From: Ardenticatenaceae bacterium | GTDB taxonomy: Bacteria > Chloroflexota > Anaerolineae > Promineifilales > Promineifilaceae | Reading direction: 5' to 3' | Assembly: GCA_020634235.1 (NCBI GenBank) | Contig: JACKCB010000006.1 | Location: 62,001 to 126,000, forward strand | DNA length: 64,000 nucleotides | Position numbers and translations under genes: made by a program | Shown here: positions 26,349 to 34,922 of the stretch, one piece after another | Numbering within the stretch: position 1 is the first letter of the stretch | How the letters are laid out: each line of letters begins with the position of its first letter | The notes under the pieces: model-generated | Told to the model about the DNA's origin: nothing | Database searches by the model: none | What the model saw: only the letters and a program-made list of their open reading frames with translations

Positions 26349-27617
26349 CTAGATGCCCATACCCTGTTCCGGGCTGGCCGGCGGCGTTGTTTCCTCGCCA
26401 GCCAGCACATCTTCCAGCGCCTGGCCGTGGTCCAGCGTCCAGATGTATACGTCCACCGGGGTCCGGCCGGGGAACTCCTTGAGCATGTCCTGGTCCAGGA
26501 TCATCTGGATGGCCGGCAGGTAGACGTTGTCATACCAGGAGGCGACCGCCTCTTCGTAGGCGACATCGCTCTGGCGCTCTAGCCCCAGGTAGTAGCGATG
26601 GACGTTGATGTGCTGCAGCAGCTTTTCGTACTTGCCGGGCAGGCTGGCCTCGATAGCTGCCCCCGGCCGGAGCGTTTGAATCTGCGTCCGGGCATAGAAA
26701 TCGGCCCGTTCCTGGGCCAGGATCATCTGGTCGATCCAGGTGGAGCGGCGCAGGGTTTGCAGCAGGCGGCGGGTGGCCTTTTCGTTGTAGATGGCCAGCA
26801 GCTTTTGCTCGGCCGCCGCCAGGTCGGTGTCGGCCTGGTACGCTTCGCGCCGCAGCCATTGGAACTCGCTGACCCACAGGTAGAGGTCGGCCGGGGTCAG
26901 GTTGTCCAGCGCCGTGGTTAATGACTGGGCCTCTATCATCGCTACCAGCGGCTGGTAAACCTGGTCGTGCCAGGAGGTGACGGCTTCGCTGTAGGGCAGT
27001 TCGTAGCCGCGCTCTTTGCTGATGAACCAGCGGTGGCCGTTGATATGCTCGTGCAGCCGCTGGTAATTGCCGGGGTCAGACAGCTCCAGGTTGCTCCCCG
27101 GCCGGAGCTTGTTCAGCCCCGTCTCCTTCATGAACTGGGCGTAATCCCGCTTCTGGATGACGTCGTCCAGGTCCATGTCCGGGGTCAGGGGAATGGAGAC
27201 GTCGATCTCGGTGACGACGGCGTCGATAAACGCCTGGCTGCGTTCTCGGGCAACTGAAACGCGGTGGTTGCCATCCTTCACAAAGTAGACGTCGCCGATT
27301 TTGTACAACTCAACCGGTGGCAGGCTCACGTCGCGGTAGCGCGCCTTGCTGATATTGATCCAACGTTCGGCCGTTTCGCGCTGGGTGGGCAGGTACGCGC
27401 GGTCAAAATCGCGGTAGCGCCCCACGCTGCCCACGATTTTGTCTATGGGAATGGTTTGCAGGCCAATGTCTCGCTGACCCTGAAAGGGCAACTGCCGCCG
27501 GACTTCTTCGTAGGGCAGCAGTTCGTTGCTTTCGCCGCTGATCCAGGCGACCAGTTTGCGCCAGAAGCCGCGGCGATAGGCGCGGTTGAAATCTTCGTAG
27601 GCATTTCGTTCTAACAT
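26349..27617 (-). CDS. ParB-like domain protein with a duplicated C-terminal module
   Basis: A 422-residue protein. Residues about 50-135 hold a ParB/sulfiredoxin-like segment (ending VYFVKDGNHRVSVARERS, with the conserved NHR). After it come two copies of a roughly 85-residue module: one starting LRPGSNLELSDPGNYQRL (about 170-265) and one starting LRPGAAIEASLPGKYEKL (about 317-405). Each copy then has HINxHR, SEAVTSWHD or EEAVASWYD, and TPxDxYxW. No partner parA is nearby, so it is not a usual partition gene; a nucleotide- or DNA-related function is only a guess. GAGG nine bases upstream supports the start. The perfect palindrome at 27732-27772 lies in its leader. Confidence 0.7.
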   Translation of the reverse strand: MLERNAYEDFNRAYRRGFWRKLVAWISGESNELLPYEEVRRQLPFQGQRDIGLQTIPIDKIVGSVGRYRDFDRAYLPTQRETAERWINISKARYRDVSLPPVELYKIGDVYFVKDGNHRVSVARERSQAFIDAVVTEIDVSIPLTPDMDLDDVIQKRDYAQFMKETGLNKLRPGSNLELSDPGNYQRLHEHINGHRWFISKERGYELPYSEAVTSWHDQVYQPLVAMIEAQSLTTALDNLTPADLYLWVSEFQWLRREAYQADTDLAAAEQKLLAIYNEKATRRLLQTLRRSTWIDQMILAQERADFYARTQIQTLRPGAAIEASLPGKYEKLLQHINVHRYYLGLERQSDVAYEEAVASWYDNVYLPAIQMILDQDMLKEFPGRTPVDVYIWTLDHGQALEDVLAGEETTPPASPEQGMGI

Positions 27618-27731
27618 CGTTCTGTGCCTCGATGCGTTGGCTGGCCAACTGGCCAGCCGGTTTGCTGGCAGCCATGATTTGTTTCAGCAATTCCAATTGT
27701 GGCCTTCTGGCGCGGGATAGAAACAAGGGGT

Positions 27732-27772
27732 TTTTTCAATTCTGGGGGTCTTTGACCCCCAGAATTGAAAAA
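27732..27772. repeat. Perfect 19-base inverted repeat
   Basis: TTTTTCAATTCTGGGGGTC, a TTT loop, and its exact reverse complement form a 19-pair hairpin; GGG/CCC outside extend it past a one-base bulge. On either strand the stem starts with T and ends with A, so no U-tract follows it and it is not a normal intrinsic terminator. It lies between divergent genes. The rest of 27618-28062 has one CCCGGCCGGG and no gene. Confidence 0.7.
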
Positions 27773-27887
27773 CCCACTCCTCTAGGCGTCGCCCCTGAGT
27801 TTGGTCAGCAACAAGCGGTAGATTTGTAAAGATGAGCTTGTTAAAAATGAACCAGGCCCCAATTTGGAATTGCTGGATTTGTTTAGC

Positions 27888-27916
27888 ATTATAGTGTGAC
27901 CGGGCATGGGTGACTA
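27888..27916 (-). promoter_or_regulatory. Candidate promoter for the ParB-like gene
   Basis: On the minus strand TATAAT (27893-27888) is preceded after 17 bases by TAGTCA, which matches four of six -35 bases. It lies about 270 bases upstream of the start at 27617, so a transcript would carry the hairpin 27732-27772 in its leader. Confidence 0.35.
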
Positions 27917-28062
27917 TGGTCAATCTGTCTGAATGGGGGTGGCACGGCCTGGTTTGGGGCCTGGTGGGGGTGGCCGGCCCCCGGCCGGGAGTTTGCCCAC
28001 CCTCCTATGGCGCAGTAAGATTAGTGGCTGTGCTTGTATTGGTCAAACTGAATTAGGGCAAG

Positions 28063-30861
28063 ATGAGTAAAGATAGTTCTCTGATACAAACCCTGGTTAG
28101 CTATGTGCCGGCGCTGGTGGTGCGCCGCCTGGTGGATGATGCGGCGCTGCTGGTGCCTCCCAAGGCGGATCGCTTCCCGGCCGGGGTGCTGTTTGCCGAT
28201 ATTGCCGGCTTTACCGCCCTGGCCGAACGGCTGTCCGACGACCTGGGGCCGGCGGCCGGGGCCGAGCAGTTGGCCCACATCCTCAACCGCTACTTTGGGC
28301 GCTTCATTGAACTGGTTATTGCCCATGGCGGCGAGGTGGTGAAGTTTGCCGGCGACGCCATCGTGGCCCTCTGGCCGGCGCGCCATGAGCCTGGCCCCAG
28401 CTTTGGGGCGGAGGTGGAGCTGACCGAGGCCACGCACCGGGCGGCGCAGTGCGGCCTGGCGCTGCAAACTTTGCTGGATGCGTATGAATTGATCCCTGGT
28501 GTGCGTCTCTCGATGCAGATAGGCATTGGCGCGGGGTATGTGTCGGCGGTGCACCTGGGCGGGGTACTAGACCGGGTGGAGTTTTTGCTTTCCGGGTCCC
28601 CGCTGGCGCAAATGAGCCGGGCGGAGGAACTGGCCCGGCCGGGGCAGGTTGTCCTCTCCCCCGAAGCCTGGCAGCTTATCCAGCACGTGTGCGTGGGCCA
28701 GCCGGTCAGCCACGACTACATGCTGCTCAATGCCATCCTCTCGCCCATCAACGCCCATCCCGTGCCCCAACCCTCGCTCAGCTCCGCCGCCCGGCCGGCG
28801 CTGCAAAGCTACATTCCCGCGGCGGTGCTCACCCACCTGGAAGCGGGCCAATCCAGTTGGGAAGCGGAGCTGCGCCAGGTGACGGTGTTGTTCATTCATC
28901 TGCCCGGCTACGGCACCTCCATCAAACACCCTTACCAGCGCACGCTGCCCCAGGCCCAGGCGGTGATGAGAGCGCTGCAAACCACCCTCTACCGTTATGA
29001 GGGCAGCATCAACAAGCTCAATGTGGATAACAAAGGGGTGACGCTGGTGGCCGCCCTGGGGCTGCCCCCCCTGGCCCATGATGATGACCCGCGGCGGGCG
29101 GTGCAGGCGGCCATGGAGATGCAAATTGCCCTGCGCGAACTGGGCCGCCCCAGCGCCATTGGGGTGACCACCGGCCGGGTCTTTTGCGGCTCGGTGGGGC
29201 ATGAACGGCGGCGCGAATACACCATGGTCGGCGATGCGGTGAACCTGGCCTCGCGGCTCATGGAAGCGGTTAACCTGGACACGGTGAACAGCACCGGCAG
29301 CCCACAGTTCGCCATCTTGTGCGACGAGGCCACGTACCAGGCGTCGCGTGCCTACTTCAGCTATGAGACCCTGCCGCCGGTAATGGTGAAGGGCAAAGAG
29401 GTGCCGGTGCCTATTTTCCGGCCGCGTTTCCGGTCGGGGTATCTGCGCGGGGGTGAATACCCCAGCTACCACGCGCCGGCCATCAGCCGGCACAAATTGG
29501 TGGGCCGGCAGGCAGAGTTGAACGAACTGGGCCAGATGCTGCATGGTTTGCGCCACCACCGGGTGCGCCGCCAACTGGCGGAGAAGCTGACCGGGGAGCC
29601 GGTGAACAATCTGGTGGTGCTGGAGGGAGAGGTGGGCATTGGCAAGTCCCACCTGGTAAGCGAGGTTATCTCCCGTGCCCAGAAGATGAAGATTACCACC
29701 CTGGTGGGGGCGGGGGATACGATTGGCCGGGCGGTGCCTTTTTATGCCTGGCGGCCCGTCTTCCAGGAGTTGATGGAGCTGGCCCCGCAGTTGATGGAGT
29801 CTTACCCGCGACTGCAGCGCCATGTGCTTAGCCAGCTCCCGGCCGGGCCAACGGAACGGGGGTACCCGGTGCTGGCGCTGCGCTATGCGCCGCTGCTGAA
29901 CATGGTCCTGCCGCTGAATTTGCCGGACAATGATTTTACCGGCCGGCTGAGCCTGGCACAGCGGCAGGAGGCGGCCCACTATTTTTTGCTGCGCCTGTTG
30001 GAGCTGATGATGCGGCGGCAGGTGGGCAAACAGCGGCTGCCGGCGCTGTTTGTGTTTGAGGATGCCCATCTGCTGGATGCGGCGTCGCTGAAACTGGCCC
30101 TGGCGGCCAGCCAGGCGCTGCAGCCGGCCCTGTTTTTGCTGACTACCCGGCCGGTGCCGGCCCAAACGCCGCGCGCGCTGCAAACGGGGCTGCACCGGCA
30201 CTTGCAGAGCGCGCCTAACCTGGTCCGGCTGCGCCTGGCCCCGCTGGAAATGACCGAAACGGCGGAGCTGGTCTGCAAGCATTTGGGTGTGCGCAGCCTG
30301 GCCCCCCCGGTGGCGGCGTTGATCCAGCAGAAGGGGGAGGGGAACCCGCTTTTTTGCCAGGAGCTGGCCAGTAGTTTGCGGGCGATGAATTTGCTGGTGA
30401 ATGTGGCGGGGGAGTGCCACCCGGCCGGGGACCTGGCGGCAGCGGCGGATGACCTGCCGGTGCCCCAGGCGATTGAGAAGGCGGTGATTAGTACGCTGGA
30501 TGGGCTGCCTATGCCTTGCCAACTGCTGCTGAAGACGGCCAGTGTTATTGGGCCGGCGTTTCCGCTGGCGCTGCTGCGAGATGTGTACCCGCTCCCGGCC
30601 GGGCGCGAGAACTTGCGCAGCCAGATCGATGAACTGGAAGCGCTGGGCCTGATCCTGCCCGTCAACGGCGAGACGGAGGCGGACCTGGTGTACCGTTTCA
30701 AATATCCCTTCACCCAGCGCACCATCCACGACCTGCTGCTGTTTGAACAGCGGCAGCAGATTCACCAGGCGATTGCTGCCTGGTACAAGCAGCATCACGG
30801 CGCAGACCTGGCGGCGATTCTGGCGCTGAAAGGCGCCTGGCAGCCGGTGCGGCAGCGCTAG
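28063..30861 (+). CDS. Soluble-adenylyl-cyclase-like protein: tandem class III cyclase domains plus ATPase
   Basis: A 932-residue protein laid out like the front part of mammalian soluble adenylyl cyclase. The first cyclase domain (about 40-230) has both metal Asp residues (FADIAGFT and KFAGDAIVALW). The second (about 270-465) has lost the first metal Asp (LFIHLPGYG) but keeps the Lys in INKLNVDNKG and the transition-state Asn/Arg in VNLASRLM. So C1 should bind metal and C2 supply the other residues, giving one active site. An AAA/NACHT-like ATPase follows (about 480-850) with Walker A EGEVGIGKSHL and Walker B LFVFEDAH. No TPR tail. Product cAMP is likely. Downstream is an LLM oxidoreductase. 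Confidence 0.88.
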   Translation: MSKDSSLIQTLVSYVPALVVRRLVDDAALLVPPKADRFPAGVLFADIAGFTALAERLSDDLGPAAGAEQLAHILNRYFGRFIELVIAHGGEVVKFAGDAIVALWPARHEPGPSFGAEVELTEATHRAAQCGLALQTLLDAYELIPGVRLSMQIGIGAGYVSAVHLGGVLDRVEFLLSGSPLAQMSRAEELARPGQVVLSPEAWQLIQHVCVGQPVSHDYMLLNAILSPINAHPVPQPSLSSAARPALQSYIPAAVLTHLEAGQSSWEAELRQVTVLFIHLPGYGTSIKHPYQRTLPQAQAVMRALQTTLYRYEGSINKLNVDNKGVTLVAALGLPPLAHDDDPRRAVQAAMEMQIALRELGRPSAIGVTTGRVFCGSVGHERRREYTMVGDAVNLASRLMEAVNLDTVNSTGSPQFAILCDEATYQASRAYFSYETLPPVMVKGKEVPVPIFRPRFRSGYLRGGEYPSYHAPAISRHKLVGRQAELNELGQMLHGLRHHRVRRQLAEKLTGEPVNNLVVLEGEVGIGKSHLVSEVISRAQKMKITTLVGAGDTIGRAVPFYAWRPVFQELMELAPQLMESYPRLQRHVLSQLPAGPTERGYPVLALRYAPLLNMVLPLNLPDNDFTGRLSLAQRQEAAHYFLLRLLELMMRRQVGKQRLPALFVFEDAHLLDAASLKLALAASQALQPALFLLTTRPVPAQTPRALQTGLHRHLQSAPNLVRLRLAPLEMTETAELVCKHLGVRSLAPPVAALIQQKGEGNPLFCQELASSLRAMNLLVNVAGECHPAGDLAAAADDLPVPQAIEKAVISTLDGLPMPCQLLLKTASVIGPAFPLALLRDVYPLPAGRENLRSQIDELEALGLILPVNGETEADLVYRFKYPFTQRTIHDLLLFEQRQQIHQAIAAWYKQHHGADLAAILALKGAWQPVRQR

Positions 30862-30912
30862 CAGCGCAGTAAGAATTGAGCTTTGCTCACCCCATTTGCC
30901 CTGGAGAGTCTC

Positions 30913-31782
30913 ATGAATATCGGCGTTGTTTTTCCGCAGACTGAGTTTGGCAATGACCCTGTGGCTGTCCGCGATTATGCGCAGATGGCGGAGGGGCTGG
31001 GTTTTAGCCATATCCTGGCTTATGATCACATTCTGGGGGCGAATCCGGCCCGGCCGGGGGGCTGGCAAGGCCCCTACACTTACGAAAACCCCTTCCACGA
31101 ACCGCTGATCATGTTTAGCTACATGGCCGCCGTTACCCGGACCATTGGCTTTGTGACGGGTATCCTCATCCTGCCGCAGCGCGAGACGGCGGTGGTGGCC
31201 AAGCAGGCGGCCACGTTGGACCTCCTGAGCGGTGGCCGTTTCCGGCTGGGGGTGGGGGTGGGCTGGAACGCGGTGGAGTATGAGGCGCTGAACCAGGATT
31301 TCCACACGCGGGGCCGGCGGATTGAGGAGCAGATGGAGGTGCTGCGCCTGTTGTGGACCCGGCCGTTGGTGACTTACCAGGGGCGCTGGCACAATATTCC
31401 TGATGCCGGGCTGAAGCCGCTGCCGGTGCAGCAGCCGATTCCTATCTGGTTGGGCGGGCATGCCGAGGCGGTGCTGCGGCGTGTGGCCCAGATGGGGGAT
31501 GGCTGGTTCCCCAACTACCGGCGGCCGGCGCAGGCGCAGCCGTCGCTGGATTTGCTGGATGCGTTTCTGGCGGCGGCGGGGCGCAGCCGGGCGGAGGTGG
31601 GGATTGAGGCGCGGCTGCAGTATGGGGCGGGCAATGCGGCCGAGTGGCAGGCGCTGGCCGAGTCGTGGCGCGCGGCCGGGGCCACGCATCTAACGGTGAA
31701 TACGATGGGGGTGGGGCTAACGACCCCGGCCGGGCATTTGCAGGCGATTGAAGCGTTTGCCCGGGCGCTGCTGCCGGACTGA
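30913..31782 (+). CDS. LLM-class (F420-dependent type) oxidoreductase
   Basis: A 289-residue TIM-barrel protein of the luciferase-like monooxygenase superfamily. GVVFPQTEFG, the segment SHILAYDHILGA, and GRFRLGVGVGWNAVEYEAL followed by GRRIEEQMEVLRLLWT are typical of the F420-binding LLM group. The protein likely uses F420 or FMN; the substrate is unknown. The MNIGVVF start has GGAGA six bases upstream and replaces a ten-codon longer frame. It lies 51 bases after the cyclase gene and converges with pyrE, only seven bases apart. Confidence 0.85.
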   Translation: MNIGVVFPQTEFGNDPVAVRDYAQMAEGLGFSHILAYDHILGANPARPGGWQGPYTYENPFHEPLIMFSYMAAVTRTIGFVTGILILPQRETAVVAKQAATLDLLSGGRFRLGVGVGWNAVEYEALNQDFHTRGRRIEEQMEVLRLLWTRPLVTYQGRWHNIPDAGLKPLPVQQPIPIWLGGHAEAVLRRVAQMGDGWFPNYRRPAQAQPSLDLLDAFLAAAGRSRAEVGIEARLQYGAGNAAEWQALAESWRAAGATHLTVNTMGVGLTTPAGHLQAIEAFARALLPD

Positions 31783-31789
31783 GGCTGTC

Positions 31790-32386
31790 TCAGGTGAGGA
31801 GAGCCAGGACCTCGGCCATCTTGCTGGCCGTGATGCGGTTGTGGCGTTCCAGGATGCCCAACATCTGGCGCATGCTGATGATGGCGTGCAGGTTGTAGCC
31901 AGCCTGGGCTAGCATCTCCCGGCCGGATTGCTCCCGGTCGATGAGCACCACCGCATCTTCCACCTGCAAGCTGGCCGCCTTTAGGGCGGCAATGGCCTGC
32001 AAGATGCTGTCGCCCGAGGTGATCAGGTCTTCGATGACTACCGCCCGCTGCCCCACCTGCCACACCCCCTCCACCTGTTTGCCGGTGCCGTAGCTCTTGG
32101 CCGTCTTGCGCGGGTAAATGAGGGGGATGTTCATTTCCAGGGCGATGGCGGTGCCGATGGGCAGCCCGGCGTAGGGGTAGGCGGCCAGGATGTCGAACTG
32201 CAGCCGCCGCAGCACCAGCGCATAGGCGGCGGCCACCTGGCGCAGCACAGCCGGGTAGGAGACCAGCAGGCGCAGGTCGAAGTAAATGGGGGACCTGCGC
32301 CCGCTGTGGAGCACAAACTGGCCCAGGCGCACGGCCCCAATGTCAAACAAGGATAACGCTAAGGGTTCAAGGTCAACTGGTGGCAT
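31790..32386 (-). CDS. pyrE: Orotate phosphoribosyltransferase
   Basis: A protein of about 198 residues that joins orotate and PRPP to make OMP in pyrimidine synthesis. The PRPP motif VVIEDLITSGDSI, the PRKTAKSYGTGKQVEG loop and LHSGRRSPIYFDLR are diagnostic. Three starts are possible (GTG 32404, ATG 32401, ATG 32386); the last has GGGGA five bases upstream and fits family length, but the iterated palindrome CCCCGGCC lies right there and makes this uncertain. No other pyr gene is in the window. It ends the long minus-strand run that begins at 41738. Confidence 0.92.
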   Translation of the reverse strand: MPPVDLEPLALSLFDIGAVRLGQFVLHSGRRSPIYFDLRLLVSYPAVLRQVAAAYALVLRRLQFDILAAYPYAGLPIGTAIALEMNIPLIYPRKTAKSYGTGKQVEGVWQVGQRAVVIEDLITSGDSILQAIAALKAASLQVEDAVVLIDREQSGREMLAQAGYNLHAIISMRQMLGILERHNRITASKMAEVLALLT

Positions 32387-32472
32387 TGTTTCCCCGGCCA
32401 TCACGCCCGGCCTGGCTGTAGGTGGGGCGGTGGGCGGGCCTATGAGGCCCGCCCGCCCGCCGTCGGGTTGTC

Positions 32473-32946
32473 TTATAGCCCGAGAAGTTGTTTCTTCTTG
32501 GCCTCAAATTCGGCGTCGGTCAGGATGCCCTTGTCACGCAGTCCGGCCAGCCGTTCTAGTTCGTCCAGGTAGTCGCCCCCGGCCGGGGCAGGGGCCGCCG
32601 CCGCCGCTGCGGCCGGCTCGTCTTCTTCCTCGTCGTCATCCTCATCCTCATCCAGCCGGGCTGCTTCCTGTTTGGCCAGCGCCATTTCTTGCTCGGTCAG
32701 GGCCTGGTTTTGGATGCCCAACTGCTTCATGGCCATCTGCAGCTCTTCGTCAGACAGCTCTTCCACCGATTGGCCCGTATGCTGCTCGACACGGTCGGCA
32801 TCTTGCTTGCTCATCTTGTAAACCATGGAGCCAGCCAGCACCACCATGCCGCCAACTAGCAGCCGCCGCCGAAAACGGCGGCGCATCCGGCGCATCGTGC
32901 GCCGCGTGGTTCGCCGGGCAACACCTCTAGCACCTCTTCTACGCAT
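32473..32946 (-). CDS. SHOCT-domain protein with a basic N-terminus and one membrane helix
   Basis: A protein of about 157 residues. The start is very Arg-rich (MRRRGARGVARRTTRRTMRR), then one hydrophobic helix (about 29-41), an acidic stretch (DEDEDDDEEEDE), an Ala/Pro linker, and a C-terminal SHOCT motif (LERLAGLRDKGILTDAEFEAKKKQLL). SHOCT domains are short oligomerisation modules often at protein ends. The ATG at 32946 is chosen because GGAGGT lies eight bases upstream; the ATG at 32952 is only two bases from it. Arg-rich start and acidic middle suggest binding to nucleic acid or a charged surface, but this is inference. Confidence 0.75.
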   Translation of the reverse strand: MRRRGARGVARRTTRRTMRRMRRRFRRRLLVGGMVVLAGSMVYKMSKQDADRVEQHTGQSVEELSDEELQMAMKQLGIQNQALTEQEMALAKQEAARLDEDEDDDEEEDEPAAAAAAAPAPAGGDYLDELERLAGLRDKGILTDAEFEAKKKQLLGL

Positions 32947-33038
32947 ATTCATTGACCTCCATTTTTGTACTGGGGTGGCTGTATGCCACATTGGGACTGA
33001 TGATTAAGATGATAGCAGCAAACAAGACTGGCCACAAA

Positions 33039-34904
33039 CTAGTTTTCGGGCAGCAGTCTGAGCTGGAAGTTGCTGAAGGTGACGGGCGTGCGGCTGGCGC
33101 TGATGATGCCCAGGTCGCCGGGGTTGATGGGGGCATTGAGGGAGAGGGAGAGGGTTTGGACTTCATTGTTGACGATGAGCCGGCCGCGATCCTCTTCAAC
33201 GACCAGCGTCAGGATGTTGATCCCGGCCGGGGCCTGGCTAAATTTTGTAAGCGTCCCGCCGCCGACCGGTGTCTCCACGTTGCCGGCGACATACAGCAAC
33301 GTCCAGGTACTCGCGTTGGTGATATCCAGCCGGTAAGCCTGGTTGTTGGCGGCGCGGAAGTAGAAGCCGTAAATCCAGCCGCCGCTGGTTGGGTTGGTAA
33401 ACGTGGCGCTCATAATGAAGTTGCGCCGGTTCAGATTGGCCGATTTGAAGAAGTTATTGCTCTCGTTCAGCTCGCCGCCCAGGGCCGGGCCGTCGGGGGG
33501 GGCGTTGGCGACCAGGGCCAGCAGGGCGTTGGCGGTGGCCGTGGCCGGTAGGGGGGTAGGCGAAGGAGGCGGGGTGCTGGTGGGCAGCGGCGTTGGCGTG
33601 GCCGGCAGGGGGGTGGGCGTGGCCGGTAGGGGGGTGGGCGTGGCCGGCGCTGGCGTGGGGGGCGGGCTGGTGGATGTGACCGATGGCGGATTGGTGGGGG
33701 TGGCGGAGGGCGGTATTTGCGTGAGCAGGGCGACGGTTGTTTGCTGCGCCCGGCCGGTGGCCGTCTCGTTGGCGGTGGTGGTCTGGTTGACCTGGGCGGC
33801 GGCGGTGGCCTGGCTGCCGCTGGTGGCCTGCTCGGCGGCCGCCGTTTGCCCAATCCCGGCCGGGGGGGTGATGGGATTCTGGAGCAGGAAGAGTGACATG
33901 AGCAGCGGCAGGCCAACCATGATCAGGACCAGCACGCCGTAGGCAATCCACTTGATCCGCTCTTCGCTGCCGGGGGGAGCTTTGGCCGGTGGCCCGGCCG
34001 GGGCGGGCGCGGCCGGTGGGGCCGGGGTCGCTTTTTCGAAGTGAGTGTGCCCGATCTTGGGCTGATCGCGCTGGGGCGGGGGGATTAGCGGCGATATGAT
34101 GGGCGGCGGGGTGGCCAGGGCCGCATAAAACGCGCCGGCGCTCTCAAAGCGCCCGGCCGGGTTAATGGTCATCGCCCGGGCAATGGCCTGGCTGACGTGC
34201 TGGCTCAGCTGGGGATTAACCTCATGGGCCGGGCGCAGGCTGTCGTGGATGGCCCGTTGGGTGCTTTCGGGCGACTCCCGGCCGGTGAGCAGGGTGTAGG
34301 CCGTGGCCCCCAGGGCATAGATGTCGCTGCGGGCGTCGGTGAGGCCCTGGCCATACTGCTCTGGCGGCGAGTAGCCGGGGGTGACGGCGCGCGCGCCCAA
34401 GGTGGTGCGCGACTGCGGGTCATAGACCTTCACCAGGCCAAAATCGACCAGCACGGCCTGGTTGTCGTTGGTGATACGGATGTTGGCCGGCTTGACGTCG
34501 CGGTGGATGATGGGCGGCTGTTGGCTGTGGAGGTAATCCAGAGCGGCCGCGATTTGCTCTAGCCAGGGCAGTACGTCTGCCTCGTTCAGTGCCCCCTGGC
34601 GGTTGACCCGGCTCTCCAGGTCTTCCCCCTCGATGAACTGCATGACCAGGAATTGGCTCTGCCCCGGCCGGGTGAAATGGTCGATCACCTCCGGCAGATT
34701 CTTGTGTTGCAGGCGAGCCAGGGTCCGGGCTTCCCGCTCAAACTGGCGCGCTGCTTCCGGCGAGGGGTCCAGGTTGACCTTCACCGCGCAGGGCTGGTTT
34801 TTTAGCGTGTCCTGGGCCTGGTAAACGGCCCCAAAGCCCCCCTGACCGAGCAGCCTTTCGATCCGGTAGCGGTTGTTGAGCAGGGTTCCGCCGGCTAAAT
34901 TCAT
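33039..34904 (-). CDS. Membrane-bound Ser/Thr protein kinase with a proline-rich stalk and extracellular domain
   Basis: A 621-residue Hanks-type kinase. Kinase domain about 13-270: GQGGFG loop (G20-G25), Lys42 in AVKV, HRDVKPAN catalytic loop, DFG in LVDFGLVK and the PEQY activation segment. A transmembrane helix lies near 317-342. Outside, a Thr/Pro-rich stalk contains the seven-residue unit TPLPATP repeated (33597-33650). The last 130 or so residues form a beta-rich domain (GGWIYGFYFRAANNQAYRLDI) similar to LamG/DUF1080-type folds, possibly a ligand sensor. It starts 18 bases after the FHA gene. Kinase and FHA adjacency suggests that the FHA protein reads its phosphothreonine output. Confidence 0.92.
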   Translation of the reverse strand: MNLAGGTLLNNRYRIERLLGQGGFGAVYQAQDTLKNQPCAVKVNLDPSPEAARQFEREARTLARLQHKNLPEVIDHFTRPGQSQFLVMQFIEGEDLESRVNRQGALNEADVLPWLEQIAAALDYLHSQQPPIIHRDVKPANIRITNDNQAVLVDFGLVKVYDPQSRTTLGARAVTPGYSPPEQYGQGLTDARSDIYALGATAYTLLTGRESPESTQRAIHDSLRPAHEVNPQLSQHVSQAIARAMTINPAGRFESAGAFYAALATPPPIISPLIPPPQRDQPKIGHTHFEKATPAPPAAPAPAGPPAKAPPGSEERIKWIAYGVLVLIMVGLPLLMSLFLLQNPITPPAGIGQTAAAEQATSGSQATAAAQVNQTTTANETATGRAQQTTVALLTQIPPSATPTNPPSVTSTSPPPTPAPATPTPLPATPTPLPATPTPLPTSTPPPSPTPLPATATANALLALVANAPPDGPALGGELNESNNFFKSANLNRRNFIMSATFTNPTSGGWIYGFYFRAANNQAYRLDITNASTWTLLYVAGNVETPVGGGTLTKFSQAPAGINILTLVVEEDRGRLIVNNEVQTLSLSLNAPINPGDLGIISASRTPVTFSNFQLRLLPEN

Positions 34905-34922
34905 GGGCAGGGGCGGTCCCGG

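Noticed and set aside
26349..27617. A chromosome or plasmid partition parB gene
   Set aside because: No parA, no parS-like cluster or origin nearby, and the C-terminal two thirds differ from ParB.
28567..31689. A 1040-codon open frame on the minus strand
   Set aside because: It is antisense to the cyclase and LLM genes, which have clear domains. High GC leaves the opposite frame open; the translation is Arg/Gln/His/Pro-rich with no motif.
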